Of a DNA stretch of 15,931 nucleotides, positions 1 through 7,517 are shown piece after piece. Positions within the stretch are counted from its first letter, which is position 1. Each line of letters starts with the position of its first letter. The DNA comes from an uncultured Catenibacillus sp. GTDB taxonomy: Bacteria; Bacillota; Clostridia; Lachnospirales; Lachnospiraceae. The stretch is taken from NCBI GenBank assembly GCA_934339005.1, contig CAKRHR010000061.1, positions 1-15,931 on the forward strand. The letters run 5' to 3'. The translations under genes were made by a program, and so were the position numbers. Below the pieces are notes generated by a model. The model saw only the letters and a program-made list of their open reading frames with translations. It made no database searches and had not been told where the DNA came from.

Positions 1-14
1 AATAGATATTTATA

Positions 15-50
15 GAAAAAGCAGATATTTTTCATACCTGCTTTTTTCTT
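15..50. terminator. Short A/T-flanked hairpin terminator
   Basis: AAAAAGCAG (16-24) pairs with CTGCTTTTT (38-46), and the right arm runs into further T residues. The A-tract before and T-tract after make it usable in both directions. It probably ends a gene lying left of the window. A second, weaker hairpin (AAAGAAC 69-75 with GTTCTTT 96-102, then T residues) follows. Confidence 0.6.
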
Positions 51-116
51 GATATACCCAAAGTTCAGAAAGAACCCAATATTTGAGTGAAGCCAGTTCT
101 TTTTTGCGGTGAAATG

Positions 117-136
117 TGGTATAATGTGAACACTTA
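117..136 (+). repeat. Promoter-like 20-mer, copy 1
   Basis: The 20-mer TGGTATAATGTGAACACTTA at 117-136 is repeated exactly at 209-228. It contains an extended -10 box (TGnTATAAT, TATAAT at 120-125). Only a poor -35 match (TTCTTT, 98-103, 16-bp spacer) is present, so promoter activity would lean on the extended -10. The predicted start falls at about 132, on the first base pairs of the hairpin element that follows. The repeat itself is seen directly; promoter function is inferred. Confidence 0.6.
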
Positions 137-159
137 GCGAGGTATTTTCGAGCTTAGTG
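131..159. repeat. 29-bp inverted-repeat element, unit 1
   Basis: CACTTAGC (131-138) pairs with GCTTAGTG (152-159) with a single T-T mismatch at 135/155, around a 13-base interior GAGGTATTTTCGA. Unit 2 at 176-204 is the same length and has the identical interior. The four bases that differ between the two units keep the stem paired, which argues that the hairpin or palindrome is selected. Confidence 0.65.
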
Positions 160-175
160 AGAACATATGCCTGGA

Positions 176-204
176 CACTTAATGAGGTATTTTCGAATTT
201 AGTG
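176..204. repeat. 29-bp inverted-repeat element, unit 2
   Basis: CACTTAAT (176-183) pairs with ATTTAGTG (197-204), with the same T-T mismatch (180/200) as unit 1. Relative to unit 1, a G-C pair became A-T and a C-G pair became T-A. The unit starts 45 bp after unit 1. Confidence 0.65.
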
Positions 205-208
205 ACCA

Positions 209-228
209 TGGTATAATGTGAACACTTA
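209..228 (+). promoter_or_regulatory. Promoter-like 20-mer, copy 2 (candidate LysR-gene promoter)
   Basis: Exact copy of the 117-136 repeat, with extended -10 TGGTATAAT (TATAAT 212-217). Only a weak -35 (TTTTCG, 190-195, 16-bp spacer) is visible, lying inside hairpin unit 2. It ends 31 bp before the LysR start codon, so it is the best candidate for that gene's promoter. After this copy CACTTA continues into unrelated sequence, so any third hairpin is truncated. Confidence 0.5.
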
Positions 229-259
229 AAAATATGGCAATCTGGGGGCTTAAAGGATC

Positions 260-1147
260 ATGACATTAGTAAAATACGAAACACTTTTAAATGTAGCAAG
301 AACAAAGAGTATGAGTAAGACTGCACAAGAGATGCATCAGACTGTCCCAGGAGTCAGCTATACGATTACGAAGCTTGAGGAGGAATGGGGTATCCCTTTA
401 TTTGTGCGTAACCGTGGGAAATTATCATTGACGGAGGACGGCGCACAGCTTTTGCCATATGTGGAAGATGTGTTGAAGGCGCAGGGACATCTTATGCATC
501 AGATTGAAAATCTTAAAGGTGCAGAGCAAGGAAAAGTACGGCTGGGTGGCTTAAAAAGTGTCACAAAGCAATGGATTTCCGGAATTATAAAAAAGGTTCA
601 CGAAAAATATCCAAATATGGAAATAGATGTTGTTTTAAATTTATACGAGGATATTCAAAGTGACCTGCAAAATGGTGTGATTGATGTGGCGTTGTCGGGT
701 GAGCCTACCTCAAAGCAATTTGATTTTCATTATATTATGGATGACCCTTATGTGGTATTATTGCCGGAAAAACATCCGCTTGCAAAAAGCACAGCTTTAT
801 CTTTAAAGGATATTAAAAATGAAGCATTAATTATGCCAGACTGGAAAATTGACAAAGATATGATTCGTTATGTTGATGAAAGCCATATTTCAGAACAAAT
901 TTGTTACCGCATCACAGATGCAGGAACGATAATTTCTATGGTTGAAAGTGGTATAGGCATATCGATTCTGCCAAGATTTATGGCTATGGCAGAAACTGCA
1001 GATATATGCATGGTACCACTTAGGGATTGGCCCGCCAAGAAATTTGGCATCATGACAATGGAATCCTCAAGACTGACCTCTACAGTCAAAAATTTTATTA
1101 AATGTGTGGAAGAATGGATCAATGAGGAAATACTGGATAAAATATAA
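260..1147 (+). CDS. LysR-family transcriptional regulator
   Basis: A 295-residue DNA-binding regulator of the usual LysR length. Residues 1-60 form the N-terminal winged helix-turn-helix: SKTAQEMHQT followed by VSYTITKLEEEWGIPLFVRN is the classic LysR recognition-helix and wing pattern. Residues about 90-290 form the periplasmic-binding-protein-like effector domain, with the usual hydrophobic strand at 92-97, VALSGEP near 143, and SMVESGIGISILPRF at 226-240. The ATG at 260 has a weak ribosome site (GGGGG at 244-248 or AAAGGA at 252-257). It lies 205 bp upstream of, and parallel to, the glycoside hydrolase operon rather than divergent from it. It may regulate that operon or itself, but the effector cannot be told from sequence. 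Family assignment is firm; target is inference. Confidence 0.92.
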   Translation: MTLVKYETLLNVARTKSMSKTAQEMHQTVPGVSYTITKLEEEWGIPLFVRNRGKLSLTEDGAQLLPYVEDVLKAQGHLMHQIENLKGAEQGKVRLGGLKSVTKQWISGIIKKVHEKYPNMEIDVVLNLYEDIQSDLQNGVIDVALSGEPTSKQFDFHYIMDDPYVVLLPEKHPLAKSTALSLKDIKNEALIMPDWKIDKDMIRYVDESHISEQICYRITDAGTIISMVESGIGISILPRFMAMAETADICMVPLRDWPAKKFGIMTMESSRLTSTVKNFIKCVEEWINEEILDKI

Positions 1148-1175
1148 TGTAGATATGTATAAACAAAAGAACACA

Positions 1176-1205
1176 TTGACGCAAATTCATTATCCGATGT
1201 ATAAT
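1176..1205 (+). promoter_or_regulatory. Sigma-A promoter of the glycosidase operon
   Basis: TTGACG (1176-1181) and a perfect TATAAT (1200-1205) are separated by 18 bp, placing the start near 1212 and leaving an untranslated leader of about 140 nt before the ATG at 1353. No terminator is visible between the LysR stop and this site, so read-through from the LysR gene is also possible. Confidence 0.65.
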
Positions 1206-1216
1206 TAACATATCGG
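1194..1216. promoter_or_regulatory. Candidate operator palindrome over the -10 box
   Basis: CCGAT at 1194-1198 and ATCGG at 1212-1216 are perfect inverted arms centred on 1205, enclosing the TATAAT box. A protein bound here would occlude RNA polymerase, so it looks like a repressor site. The binding protein is unknown; the neighbouring LysR regulator is one candidate. Confidence 0.4.
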
Positions 1217-1229
1217 TTTTCATGGATGA

Positions 1230-1276
1230 ACGATAGAAAGATATATATTGAAAACGATAGGAAGATATATGTTGAA
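1230..1276. repeat. Two 23-bp near-identical direct repeats in the operon leader
   Basis: Copies at 1230-1252 and 1254-1276 differ at only two positions (A to G each time) and have a 24-bp period. Each begins ACGATAG and contains AAGATATAT or its variant. A partial third copy (AGAAGATATATTA) follows near 1288, and ACGATAG recurs at 1346-1352 touching the start codon. They lie in the predicted 5' untranslated leader. The repeat is direct observation; any regulatory role is inferred. Confidence 0.6.
1249..1262 (+). promoter_or_regulatory. Weak cre-like (CcpA) site
   Basis: TGAAAACGATAGGA matches the known catabolite-response consensus TGWAARCGYTWNCW at 12 of 14 positions, failing at position 9 (A for Y) and position 13 (G for C). 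It lies about 38 bp downstream of the predicted start, a position where CcpA can act as a roadblock. It overlaps the direct repeats, so the match may be coincidental. Confidence 0.25.
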
Positions 1277-1352
1277 TAGATAAGTTCAGAAGATATATTA
1301 CAGCATACAGCATCAAGATGAATACGAAATTAAAAACAGGGGGAAACGATAG

Positions 1353-4061
1353 ATGGATACACGTTCACTTCAGGTATTAAGAGGCGAGGAAGAAAATTAT
1401 ATTCTGCCATTTTTCTGGCAGCATGGCGAGGATGAAGCGACGCTTCGCGAATATATGAATGTGATTCACAATGCCAATATTGGCGCAGTATGTGTGGAGG
1501 CAAGACCACATCCAGATTTTGCAGGACCAAAGTGGTGGCAGGATATGGATGTGATTATTGACGAAGCAAAGAAGCTTAATATGAAGGTCTGGATTTTGGA
1601 TGATGCGCATTTTCCAAGCGGACAGGCAGCAGGAAAGATGCCGGAACAGCCGGATGAATTGTGCAAACAGTATCTGTATTATTCACTGGCAGACATTTGT
1701 GGACCAGTAAAGCAGACAACACTGGATGTCAAGACGATGGCACAGTTTTACCCATCACCATTTGCGCCAAAGAGTCCGTTTGCAGCATTTGATGACCATA
1801 AAGACAGAGAATTTAATGATGATACACTAATGGCAGTCATTGCTTCAAAGCTTGATGGCAAGGAAAATGATATTTATCATCTGGACGATACACTGCTTGA
1901 TCTGACAGATAAAGTTGATGAAAATGGTATGTTGAACTGGGATGTTCCGGAAGGCAACTGGCGTATTTTTGTCATTTTCACAACACGTAAGGGCGGCGGT
2001 AAAGATTACTATATCAATTTTATGAGCAAACGCTCATGCCGCGTACAGATTGATGCGGTTTATGAACCACATTTTGAACATTACAAAGATGAATTTGGCA
2101 AGACAATCGCCGGATTTTTCTCAGATGAACCGGAGATTGGCAATGTTGAGGGCTATGGCAACAATACAGGCATCGGCAATATGACGATGCAGTTGCCTTG
2201 GAGTGAAGAAATGCCTGCACTTATGGAGGAACGCTTCGGTAAAGATTACCTTCGTAAGGTGCCTGCACTCTGGATGAATGTTGGCAGTGAAGAATTTACA
2301 GCAGATATGCGTGTGGGTTATATGGACATTGTTACAAGTCAGGCCGCAAAGAATTTCAGTGGCCAGATTGGTGAATGGTGCCGTGAACATGGTGTGGAAT
2401 ACATCGGACATATTGTTGAGGATAATGGTATTCATACAAGACTTGGATCATCCCAGGGGCATTTTTTCAGAGCCTTAAGCGGTCAGGACTGGTCCGGTAT
2501 TGATGATATCGGCGGTCAGGTTATTGTCGGTGGTGCCGATGTCAGCCATAAAACATTACTTGGCATTGACGGCGATGGTGAATTTTTCCATCATGTACTT
2601 GCAAAGATGGGTACATCCCTTGCAGACATTGACCCGATTAAAAAAGGACGTACGATGTGTGAATTGTTTGGTGCTTACGGATGGCAGGAGGGTACACACG
2701 ATATGAAATATATCGCAGACCATTTGCTTGTCCGTGGTATTAACCGTTTTGTACCACATGCATTTTCACCAAAGGATTTTCCTGATTTTGACTGCCCGCC
2801 ACATTTTTATGCACATGGCAAGAATCCGCTGTACAAACCATTTGGCACAATGATGAAATACATTAACCGTATCGCACATTTAACAAGTGGCGGTACACAT
2901 ATTGTCAGTGCAGCCGTTTTATATCATGCAGAGGCTGACTGGTCCGGTATGGGCTATATGGATATGGCGAAGCCTGCAAGAGCACTGGATAATCGCCAGA
3001 TTGATTTTGATTTTGTGCCAGCCGATGTATTTAAAGAAAAAGAATACTATATGACAAATGTAGATGAATATGGACTGCATATTAACGGTCATACATATGG
3101 TGCGCTGATTATTCCGGGTGCCGGATACGTGGATGACAGTGTTGTTGAATTTGCAAAAGAAGCACATGCAACAGGATTCCCTGTATATTATGTTGTTGCC
3201 AACGGCAATTCTGTTGAATATGTTTCAGCAGATACAGAGGATGAAGCAGATACATGGATGGTGCCTGTGACACTGGATGCACTTGCAGATACACTTGCCG
3301 GCAAAGGTATCTGTGATGCGATTTGTACACCTGCGATGGCGGATATTCAGGTATATCATTATGAACATGATGAAGAACAGCTTTATCTTGTGTCAAATGA
3401 AAGTGCCGGCCAGACATTTGAAGGTCATGTGGCTGTGCCTGTTGAAGGTAAAGTTTTTGCATATGATGCTTTCAAAAATATATTAACAGAAGCTGTTCGT
3501 GATGAAAATGGCATCGTGCTGACACTTGCACCATATGAAATGGCAGTGCTTGTGATTCCGGCGGCGGATAAAGTTGCAGAGTATGAAGCTGTGGCAAAAG
3601 AAGATATAAAAGCCGGCGAAGTAGTCAAAGAACTCGTTGGCACATGGAACGTATCATTTACAGAAAATGAAAACTATCCTGAATTTAAAGATGAAGTCGC
3701 AGTGCATGGCTTAAATAATATTTTAACAGTTAAACCGGATTTCTCAGGAGTTATTCGTTATGAAAAGGCATTTAAGCTTTCAGAGAATGAACCACTTGTA
3801 CTGACATTTGAGTATGCTTATGAATCTGTTGAAGTATGGTGCAATAGCAAATACGCCGGTGAGCGCATCTGCCCGCCATTTGCTTTTGATTTGACAGGTC
3901 TTACAAAAGCCGGTGACAATGAACTTTGTGTGGAAGTGCGCACAACCCTTGAACGTAAAGTACATGCAATGACAGGTGGTGCAGGCTTATTTGGACCAGA
4001 GGTGATTGTGGTTAAACCGGAAGGCCTGATTGGTAAAGCCGAACTGCATAAGGTAAAATAG
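1353..4061 (+). CDS. Large cytoplasmic glycoside hydrolase, GH106-like (alpha-L-rhamnosidase-related)
   Basis: A 902-residue protein with no signal peptide, so it presumably acts inside the cell on imported oligosaccharides or glycosides. Residues about 15-510 look like a (beta/alpha)8 catalytic barrel. Notable motifs are the aromatic and acidic FWQHGED (21-27), KVWILDDAHFPSG (78-90), FFSDEPE (255-261), GHIVEDNG (352-359) and CELFGAYGW (436-444). E259 or E261 and E437 are the most likely catalytic acids by position. Residues 580-745 form a Rossmann-like or beta domain, and about 755-888 a galactose-binding-like beta sandwich (LVGTWNVSF at 761-769, then YAYESVEVWCNSKYAG). AGGGGG at 1338-1343, 10 bp before the ATG, supports this start. 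It is the first gene of a likely operon with the MBL and DUF362 genes. GH106 relatives are rhamnosidases, but the exact substrate and even the GH family number are inference; homologues are often vaguely named. Confidence 0.7.
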   Translation: MDTRSLQVLRGEEENYILPFFWQHGEDEATLREYMNVIHNANIGAVCVEARPHPDFAGPKWWQDMDVIIDEAKKLNMKVWILDDAHFPSGQAAGKMPEQPDELCKQYLYYSLADICGPVKQTTLDVKTMAQFYPSPFAPKSPFAAFDDHKDREFNDDTLMAVIASKLDGKENDIYHLDDTLLDLTDKVDENGMLNWDVPEGNWRIFVIFTTRKGGGKDYYINFMSKRSCRVQIDAVYEPHFEHYKDEFGKTIAGFFSDEPEIGNVEGYGNNTGIGNMTMQLPWSEEMPALMEERFGKDYLRKVPALWMNVGSEEFTADMRVGYMDIVTSQAAKNFSGQIGEWCREHGVEYIGHIVEDNGIHTRLGSSQGHFFRALSGQDWSGIDDIGGQVIVGGADVSHKTLLGIDGDGEFFHHVLAKMGTSLADIDPIKKGRTMCELFGAYGWQEGTHDMKYIADHLLVRGINRFVPHAFSPKDFPDFDCPPHFYAHGKNPLYKPFGTMMKYINRIAHLTSGGTHIVSAAVLYHAEADWSGMGYMDMAKPARALDNRQIDFDFVPADVFKEKEYYMTNVDEYGLHINGHTYGALIIPGAGYVDDSVVEFAKEAHATGFPVYYVVANGNSVEYVSADTEDEADTWMVPVTLDALADTLAGKGICDAICTPAMADIQVYHYEHDEEQLYLVSNESAGQTFEGHVAVPVEGKVFAYDAFKNILTEAVRDENGIVLTLAPYEMAVLVIPAADKVAEYEAVAKEDIKAGEVVKELVGTWNVSFTENENYPEFKDEVAVHGLNNILTVKPDFSGVIRYEKAFKLSENEPLVLTFEYAYESVEVWCNSKYAGERICPPFAFDLTGLTKAGDNELCVEVRTTLERKVHAMTGGAGLFGPEVIVVKPEGLIGKAELHKVK

Positions 4062-4135
4062 ACTGCAAAAACAGATACAGAAAAGTCTATATAGTATTTT
4101 ATATTGTGCATATTAGGAAAAAGAGGTGAAATCAG

Positions 4136-4978
4136 ATGATAGATTTTTTTAAAATAGAAAAACTTCAGGAGGGGCTGACAGCAATTCACACACTGTCAGG
4201 GGAAATCCTTTATTTAATAGAGGGCAGTAAGCGGGCAATCTTAGTCGATACAAGTGTCGGCATTAAAGGTCTGCGTACATTTGTGGAACAGTTGACAACA
4301 TTGCCGGTGACGGTATTGATGACACATGGACATCTTGACCACGCCATGGGCGCGCCGGAATTTGATGATGTGTATATGAGTCATAAAGATTTGGATGTCT
4401 ATGCAGGCATGCAAAATATTGCCGGAAGAATGGAATATGTAAGTGGCAATCTTGGTGGAAAACTGCCGGAGGGCATGACAGAAGATGATTTGGTTGCACC
4501 TGCACAGGTTGATTTTAAAGACCTCAAAGAAGGGGACAGCCTTGATCTTGGCGGTATACATATTGATGTGTATGATTTTCCTGGACATACACAGGGCAGT
4601 CTGGCATTTTTGATTCGTGAACTGCGTTATGTGATTACAGGGGATGCCTGCAATCCGTTTATATTCCTGTTTTTTGATTATTCATCAAAAGTATGTGATT
4701 ATAAACAGACAGTCCAGAATTTTAAGGAAAAACTTGCAGGTCAATATGACCATATTTTATTAAGTCATGGTAGTGTCGGTGATGTGGAGGCAAAAAGCAG
4801 TCTTTTTGATGATACGATGGCAATCTGTGATTGCATTATGGAAGGTAAAGACGATGAAGTACCATTTGATTTTATGGGTGAGGCAGCATACATTGCCAAA
4901 GCAATGACACCACCGCCGTTTAAAAGATTAGATGGTGGTTATGGAAACATCGTTTATAATAAAAACAGAATTTTTTAA
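4136..4978 (+). CDS. MBL-fold metallo-hydrolase
   Basis: A 280-residue soluble metallo-beta-lactamase-fold hydrolase. The binuclear metal site is complete: HGHLDH gives H64, H66, D68 and H69, then H151 in FPGHTQGS, D170 in TGDACNP and H211 in LLSHG. Such proteins hydrolyse esters, thioesters, lactones or phosphodiesters, so the substrate cannot be read from the fold. AGAGGTGA (4122-4129) sits 6 bp before the ATG. The gene follows the glycoside hydrolase by 74 bp with no terminator between, and the DUF362 gene starts 20 bp after it, so it is probably co-transcribed. A lactonase or esterase step on the sugar or aglycone released by the hydrolase would fit, but that is inference from position only. 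Confidence 0.88.
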   Translation: MIDFFKIEKLQEGLTAIHTLSGEILYLIEGSKRAILVDTSVGIKGLRTFVEQLTTLPVTVLMTHGHLDHAMGAPEFDDVYMSHKDLDVYAGMQNIAGRMEYVSGNLGGKLPEGMTEDDLVAPAQVDFKDLKEGDSLDLGGIHIDVYDFPGHTQGSLAFLIRELRYVITGDACNPFIFLFFDYSSKVCDYKQTVQNFKEKLAGQYDHILLSHGSVGDVEAKSSLFDDTMAICDCIMEGKDDEVPFDFMGEAAYIAKAMTPPPFKRLDGGYGNIVYNKNRIF

Positions 4979-4998
4979 ATGTGAGAGGATGAATATCA

Positions 4999-6123
4999 AT
5001 GAGTAAATCGGAAGTTTATTTTACAGATTTCAGATGCCATGTAGGCACAAGCCAGTTAGATAAATTAAAACGTTTGTGTGTTGCTGCAGGTATTAAAAAT
5101 ATTGATATGGAGGGCAAGTTTGTTGCTATCAAGATGCATTTTGGTGAACTTGGAAACCTTGCATTTTTACGTCCAAACTACGCAAAAGCAGTTGCAGATT
5201 TATGTAAAGAACAAGGTGGTATGCCATTTTTGACAGACTGTAACACACTTTATCCAGGCAGTCGTAAAAATGCCCTGGAGCATCTGGATTGTGCAAATTT
5301 GAATGGTTTCAACACAGTGACAACAGGCTGTCAGATTATTATCGGTGATGGTCTTCGTGGTACAGATGAAGTTGAAGTGCCGGTGAAAAATGGCGAATAC
5401 TGTAAGACAGCCAAAATCGGTCGTGCCATCATGGATGCAGATATTTTAATCAGCCTTTCACATTTTAAAGGTCATGAAGCTACGGGTTTTGGTGGCGCAA
5501 TTAAAAATATCGGTATGGGCTGCGGTAGCCGTGCAGGTAAGATGCAGCAGCATGCCAGCGGCAAACCTGCGATTTCAGAGGAAGCCTGTCGTGGCTGCAG
5601 ACGCTGTGCAAAAGAGTGCGGCAGCGATGCAATTTCCTATGTGAACAATAAAGCAGTGATTGATTATGACCTCTGCAAGGGCTGTGGCCGTTGTATAGGT
5701 GCCTGCAGTTTTGATGCGGTATACAATCCAAACAGTAACAGCAATGAACTTTTAGACCGCAAGATGGCAGAATATGCACAGGCTGTCTGTCAGGATCGTC
5801 CATGTTTTCATATTGCGCTTGTGCAGGATATCAGCCCTAACTGCGACTGCCACGGTGAAAATGATGCGCCGATTCTTCCGGATATCGGTATGTTTGCAAG
5901 TTTTGACCCGGTTGCTCTGGACCAGGCATGTGCAGACGCATGTCTTGCGGCAAAACCAATTGAAAACAGTCAGTTGGGTGAGCATCTGGCACAGGAAGAC
6001 TGGCATTGTCATCACGACCATTTTAAAGATTCCAATCCAAACATCGAATGGAAAGCAACACTTGACCAGGGTGAAAAAATCGGTCTTGGCTCAAGGGAAT
6101 ATGAGTTGAAAATCATTAAATAA
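4999..6123 (+). CDS. DUF362 domain protein with two [4Fe-4S] ferredoxin motifs
   Basis: A 374-residue iron-sulfur protein. Residues about 40-180 and 265-325 carry the DUF362 core, including FVAIKMHFGELGN (41-53), SLSHFKGHEATGFGGAIKNIGMG (positions 152-174) and a late PILPDIGMFASFDPVALDQA stretch (291-310). Between them lie two ferredoxin clusters of the form Cx2Cx2Cx3C: C197, C200, C203, C207 and C226, C229, C232, C236. The residue after the fourth cysteine is Gly or Ser rather than the usual Pro. It probably handles electron transfer; partner and reaction are unknown for most of the family. No signal peptide, so cytoplasmic. GAGAGGA (4983-4989) is a good ribosome site. It is the last gene of the glycosidase operon, before a hairpin at 6128-6155. 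Confidence 0.88.
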   Translation: MSKSEVYFTDFRCHVGTSQLDKLKRLCVAAGIKNIDMEGKFVAIKMHFGELGNLAFLRPNYAKAVADLCKEQGGMPFLTDCNTLYPGSRKNALEHLDCANLNGFNTVTTGCQIIIGDGLRGTDEVEVPVKNGEYCKTAKIGRAIMDADILISLSHFKGHEATGFGGAIKNIGMGCGSRAGKMQQHASGKPAISEEACRGCRRCAKECGSDAISYVNNKAVIDYDLCKGCGRCIGACSFDAVYNPNSNSNELLDRKMAEYAQAVCQDRPCFHIALVQDISPNCDCHGENDAPILPDIGMFASFDPVALDQACADACLAAKPIENSQLGEHLAQEDWHCHHDHFKDSNPNIEWKATLDQGEKIGLGSREYELKIIK

Positions 6124-6127
6124 CGTA

Positions 6128-6155
6128 ATAAAATGGCGTGTATACGGCATTTTAT
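6128..6155 (+). terminator. Hairpin at the end of the glycosidase operon
   Basis: ATAAAATGGCGT (6128-6139) pairs with ACGGCATTTTAT (6144-6155) around a GTAT loop, with one G-G mismatch. It starts 5 bp after the DUF362 stop. The usual T-run is inside the right arm rather than after it, so termination may be inefficient. The remaining gap to 6288 shows no convincing promoter; a weak TTTACA (6213-6218) with TTTTAA (6235-6240) is the best I can find. Confidence 0.5.
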
Positions 6156-6288
6156 GGTAGTTAGATTAAATGATAAAAACTGCCGGGATCATAGTTTAGT
6201 GAAACTGTCAGATTTACATAAAAATAAGCGGAGATTTTAAAGTAAAGTGTAGTGTAAAATCAACGCAATTAAGCTGGAGGAAGAAAAA

Positions 6289-7515
6289 GTGACTTACGAA
6301 CAGGCATTAGAATGCGTTAAGACGCATGGACAGGAACATTTGCTTAGATATTATGATGAATTGGATGATGCTCAAAAAGCTGCGCTGTTAAAGCAGATTT
6401 CTGAGATTGATTATTCATTGCTGGATAAAATCGGACATAAAGACGATGCTGTTGATGATGTAATTGAAGAATTACCGGGTGCAATGAAGCTTGATGAAAT
6501 TGCAGCCAGAAAAGAAGAACTTGAACGTGCAGGTGCTTATGCTATCCGCAATTATGAAGTTGGTTGTGTACTGCTTGCAGGCGGTCAGGGTACACGCCTT
6601 GGTTCAGACAATCCAAAGGGTATGTATGATATCGGTGTGACACATCCGTTATACATTTTTGAGATGCAGATTCGCAATCTGATGGAAGTTGTTGATAAGT
6701 GTGGTGTCTGGGTACCATTATTTATCATGACAAGTGATAAGAATGATACAGTGACAAGAGCATTCTTTGAAGAAAAGAATTATTTTGGTTATAACAAAGA
6801 ATATGTTTATTTCTTTGTACAGCAGATGGCACCTTCATGTGATTACAACGGCAAGATTTACATGGAAGCAAAAGATAAGATTTCTCTCTCACCAAATGGT
6901 AACGGTGGATGGTTTACATCACTGGCACATTCAGATGCATGGCAGGCTGTTAAAAAATATGGTGTGAAATGGTTAAATGTTTATGCCGTAGATAATGTGC
7001 TTCAGAAAATGGCAGATCCATTATTTGTTGGTGCAACCATTCTTTCCGGCTGCCCGGTTGGTGCAAAAGCTGTTGCTAAAGTGGCACCGGATGAAAAAGT
7101 AGGTGTGCTTTGCAGAAGAAATGGCAAACCGTCCATCGTTGAATATTATGAACTGACAGAAGAAATGATGTATGCAAAAAATGCATCAGGTGAACCTGCA
7201 TATAACTATGGTGTGATTTTAAATTATCTGCTTAAGGTTGAAGACCTTGAAAAGATTGCCAACAATGAGATGCCTCTGCATGTTGTTGAGAAGAAAATCC
7301 CGCACATTGATGAGAATGGTAATTATATCAAACCGACATCACCAAACGGTTACAAATTTGAAACATTGATTCTGGATATGATTTATCTGATGGATGACTG
7401 CCTGACATTTGAAGTGGACAGAAATAAAGAATTTGCACCAATTAAAAATGCAACAGGTGTAGATTCTGTAGAAAGTGCCAGAGTATTACTTCAGAAAAAT
7501 GGTGTGGAATTATAA
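6289..7515 (+). CDS. UDP-sugar pyrophosphorylase, eukaryotic-type UDPGP/UAP family
   Basis: A 408-residue nucleotidyltransferase that joins UTP with a hexose-1-phosphate (GlcNAc-1-P, GalNAc-1-P or Glc-1-P) to give the UDP-sugar and pyrophosphate. The nucleotide-binding loop is LAGGQGTRLG (96-105), followed by PKGMYDIG, IMTSD (146-150), the uridine and sugar-contact PNGNGG (202-207), the metal-site YAVDN (232-236) and the C-terminal DRNKEFAPIKN (377-387). These are the hallmarks of the UAP1-like family and not of GalU or GlmU. Residues 1-85 form an alpha-helical N-terminal extension also typical of UAP proteins. The start is GTG, supported by GGAGG at 6276-6280 with an 8-bp gap. It is followed 2 bp later by a histidine phosphatase gene. 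Which sugar phosphate is used cannot be decided here. Confidence 0.88.
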   Translation: MTYEQALECVKTHGQEHLLRYYDELDDAQKAALLKQISEIDYSLLDKIGHKDDAVDDVIEELPGAMKLDEIAARKEELERAGAYAIRNYEVGCVLLAGGQGTRLGSDNPKGMYDIGVTHPLYIFEMQIRNLMEVVDKCGVWVPLFIMTSDKNDTVTRAFFEEKNYFGYNKEYVYFFVQQMAPSCDYNGKIYMEAKDKISLSPNGNGGWFTSLAHSDAWQAVKKYGVKWLNVYAVDNVLQKMADPLFVGATILSGCPVGAKAVAKVAPDEKVGVLCRRNGKPSIVEYYELTEEMMYAKNASGEPAYNYGVILNYLLKVEDLEKIANNEMPLHVVEKKIPHIDENGNYIKPTSPNGYKFETLILDMIYLMDDCLTFEVDRNKEFAPIKNATGVDSVESARVLLQKNGVEL

Positions 7516-7517
7516 TT

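Noticed and set aside
2121..2435. Open frame on the minus strand inside the glycosidase gene
   Set aside because: It is wholly antisense to a well-supported domain, has no ribosome site or recognisable protein signature, and reads as a composition artefact.
3109..3462. 117-codon minus-strand frame, His/Gln-rich
   Set aside because: It shadows the glycosidase coding frame. The biased His/Gln/Leu composition comes from the complement of common codons in that gene.
4062..4135. Terminator or promoter between the glycosidase and MBL genes
   Set aside because: Only a four-base-pair GACT/AGTC hairpin and AT-rich sequence without a -35 partner are present, so the genes are treated as one operon.
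6195..6260. Promoter for the UDP-sugar pyrophosphorylase gene
   Set aside because: Only weak matches were found (TTTACA with TTTTAA, or a lone TAAAAT), so I did not list one as a feature even though a promoter here is likely.
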